Shown in pieces: positions 33,363 to 35,603 of a stretch of 35,603 bases of DNA (its first letter is position 1; every line of letters starts with the position of its first letter). A model generated the notes under the pieces. That model was not told the DNA's origin. It saw nothing but the letters and a program-made list of their open reading frames with translations, and made no database searches. Source of the stretch: Acanthamoeba castellanii str. Neff (lineage: Eukaryota; Discosea; Longamoebia; Acanthamoebidae); assembly GCF_000313135.1 (NCBI RefSeq), contig NW_004457434.1, forward strand, positions 56,979 through 92,581, in the 5' to 3' direction. Position numbers and translations under genes: made by a program.

Positions 33363-33688
33363 CGTTTTAGTTCTCTCTTCCGGAGTGTGTGCGTTGGTGT
33401 CTGTCTCTGGTGTCTGCCGCTGTGTGCCAATAACGAGCGTGATTGGCGGCCAGGAAATCTCGCAAGCGCTTTTCTGGTCTTTATGAAGGAATGCGAAATA
33501 GGTGAGAGGCGGTGCGGTGAATGGTGCTTGCTGTGCTTTGTGCCCTTTCACTTCAGCTGCTCTTTTCTCTTCTCTCCCGGACCACCACCAAAACCGGCCC
33601 AGCCCTGCTTTCGGCAGAACATCACTTACACTCATCTGACCGACGAACGCGTCACAACCACCACTTCCAAACACTCCTTTCCAACGCA
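33363..33688. promoter_or_regulatory. Divergent promoter region of BPI paralog 2 and VIT-vWA B
   Basis: A region of 326 bp. It includes CCAATAACGAGCGTGATTGG at 33428-33447 (two CCAAT boxes facing each other) and AAGCGCTT at 33464-33471, also seen before BPI paralog 1. It shows no similarity to the upstream region of VIT-vWA A. Confidence 0.4.
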
Positions 33689-35603
33689 ATGTGTCGCGCA
33701 CCCGGCTATCTTATCTACCGCAGGCCCCACCCCGTGGCGCCCCAGCCCATCCGCCCAACGCCGGTGCGGCCTGCTGCTGCCGAAGAAACCTTCCCCCTCC
33801 CCATCAAGGTACGCCCCCATACCCCCGTGCCTGGCAAAGAATGTGGTTTAATTTTAATTTTAAAATTTAAATTAAATTAAATTAATTAAATGCGATATCT
33901 GGGGGGTGGGGGGTGCAGGCGGTGAGCGTGGAGGCCAAGGTGACGGACTTTTGCTCGTCGGTCACTGTGCGTCAAGCCTTCGTCAACGCCGAGTCCACCC
34001 CCATCGAAGGTGTCTTGCCTCGTCTTCTTCTTCTTCCACTTCACTGCTTTCCTTTCGTTGTGGAGACGTGGGCGCTCACCATCGTTCGCGGCCAACACGG
34101 TGGTGCACACGTGGAATGGTGGGGGTGGGGTGGGGGATGCAGCGATCTACCAGTTCGAGCTCGAGGAAAAGGCCACGGTGAGCGAGTTCGTGGCACTCAT
34201 CGACGGCAACAAGATCAAGGGCACCATCCAGGAGAAGGAAGACGCCAAGAACACCTACGTACACCCACCCACCCACCTACCTTCTTCATTCCTCTCCCAT
34301 TGCCACACACATCACACACACACACACACACAACACACACCGTGTCTGATCTCTCTCTGCGGGTGGCTGGCAACAACGACAACCAACAACAACAGGACGA
34401 TGCGATCGCGAGCGGCCACGGGGCCTACCTCATGGAAGAAAAGGAAGACGAGCCCAACATCTTCACCGTCAACGTGGGCAACCTGCCGCCCGGCAAGAGC
34501 GTCGACATCGCCATCACCTACGTGACCGAGCTCGAGTTCGACGAGGGCCAGCAGCTCAGGTTCCGCCTGCCCTCCAACAACGACAACCCGTCCTACAAGG
34601 CCGCCGCCGCGTCGTCCAACTCGGCACCCAACCTCAAGCTGCGCATCGACTTTGGTATGGATCCGTGGTGTGCGCGGTGGTGCCGTGTGTGTGCGGTGTG
34701 CGGTGTGGGTGTGTGTGTGTGTGTGTGTCGAATGTGGATGACTGAGCGCACACTGACAACAACCAACCACCACCACCAGCCAACAAATGGCCATCAATAA
34801 CAATGACGCGCGCGCGCACATAAACACAGATATGACGAGCAACATCAGGAGCCTGTCGTCGCCGTCGCACCCGATCACGTTCGAGTTTGGCGAGGAGCCC
34901 AACCAGGCCACGGTCACGCTGAGCAGCGACAGTGCGCAGGCGCAGGTCGCCAAGGACCTCATCGTGCTCACCAAGCTCGCCAAGCCCCACCAGTACCCGC
35001 CCCTCCTCCCTCCCTCACCACCCACCTACCACCCACATCTTGTGACCAAGATGATTGATCAATGTGCTATTTTTTATTCTCAATAACGAACAGGGCGTGC
35101 GGGCGAGTGGAGGTGGACGAGAAGGGGACGAGCAAGACGGTCATGGTGTCGCTGTTCCCGCAGCTGGAGCTGGCCGACGACGAGGACATCTACACGGAGA
35201 TGATCTTCATCGTCGACCGGTCGGGCAGCATGTCGGGCAGCCGCATGAACCAGGTCAAGGACACGCTGCAGATCTTCTTGCGCAGCCTGGGCGAGGGCAC
35301 CATGTTCAACATCATCGGGTTCGGCACCAGCACGCAGCACCTGTTCCGCGAGGGCAGCGTCGAGTACAACGACAAGTACGACTCACTACCCCCCCCCACC
35401 CCCCACCCCACCCACCCATCACCCGCACACAACGCACGCGCACACACGACACACGACACGCACGACACACACGCACGACATGGCGGAAACTGATTGTCGT
35501 CTGTGGTGGTTGTGTTTGGTGCGCAACAACAACAACCAACAACCAACAACAACGATCAGAAATCTGGAGATAGCGACGAAGCATGTGAAGGAGATGAGCG
35601 CGA
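33689..35603 (+). CDS. VIT and von Willebrand A domain protein, copy B (truncated by window edge)
   Basis: Exons: 33689-33808, 33919-34009, 34143-34258, 34396-34654, 34830-34992, 35094-35375, and 35560 onward past the right edge. Exon lengths and phases are identical to copy A for all complete exons. The visible protein covers the VIT domain and the first half of the vWA domain, including DRSGSMSG. It differs from copy A by only a few residues (RQAFV for RQTFV, LRFRL for LKFRL, RIDF for RVDF). Orientation is opposite to copy A. Introns 1 and 5 differ strongly in the middle, while introns 4 and 6 align with repeat-length changes only. Function as for copy A. It is head to head with BPI paralog 2. 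Confidence 0.87.

Noticed and set aside
1..35603. tRNA or rRNA genes
   Set aside because: No cloverleaf-like segment with a recognisable TTCGA box and matching arms, and no conserved rRNA stretch, was noticed by eye; a tRNAscan run was not possible.

Overview
This is a nuclear eukaryotic window. Genes are closely packed on both strands and cut by many short introns (mostly about 50-180 bp) with GT..AG ends. Exons are GC-rich with strongly GC-biased third codon positions. Introns are full of CA/TG, TGTGTCG-like and GTT repeats. Together with the gene content (Integrator subunit, Skp1, BPI-like, serpin, VIT-vWA proteins) this fits an Acanthamoeba-like amoebozoan. The species call is inference; nothing in the window proves it. 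A 21-N gap at 24509-24529 shows it is draft assembly.

Left part (1-18996): the 5' end of an unidentified minus-strand gene (<1-571); a plus-strand protein with chromo-like modules and a winged-helix-like segment (975-3515); Integrator subunit 2, the best-supported ortholog here (3577-9162, 22 exons); a minus-strand MYND-like/SET/RAMA-like protein, probably a chromatin methyltransferase (9262-12941); a Skp1 paralog without the usual C-terminal helix (13284-14076); a very low-complexity Pro/Ser/Lys-rich minus-strand protein (14163-17866); and a small membrane-anchored SRPBCC/START-like protein (18090-18996). Three of the first four are transcription or chromatin genes.

Right part (19142-35603): an accessory, duplicated region that looks defence- or secretion-related. 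It holds BPI/LBP-like gene 1 (+), an unassigned ORF remnant, a divergent actin-related protein (-), an assembly-duplicated segment around the N gap, VIT-vWA copy A (-), an inhibitory-type serpin (+), BPI/LBP-like gene 2 (-), and VIT-vWA copy B (+), which runs off the right edge. The VIT-vWA pair is nearly identical in exons and inverted. The BPI pair is older and also inverted. The order BPI-VIT-BPI-VIT cannot come from one simple inverted block duplication.

Splice models were built by hand from frame, GT/AG signals and phase. For most genes the summed exon lengths are divisible by three. INTS2, the SET gene and the ARP each fit only if one single-base frameshift is allowed. No tRNA, rRNA, CRISPR or intact transposon was recognised.
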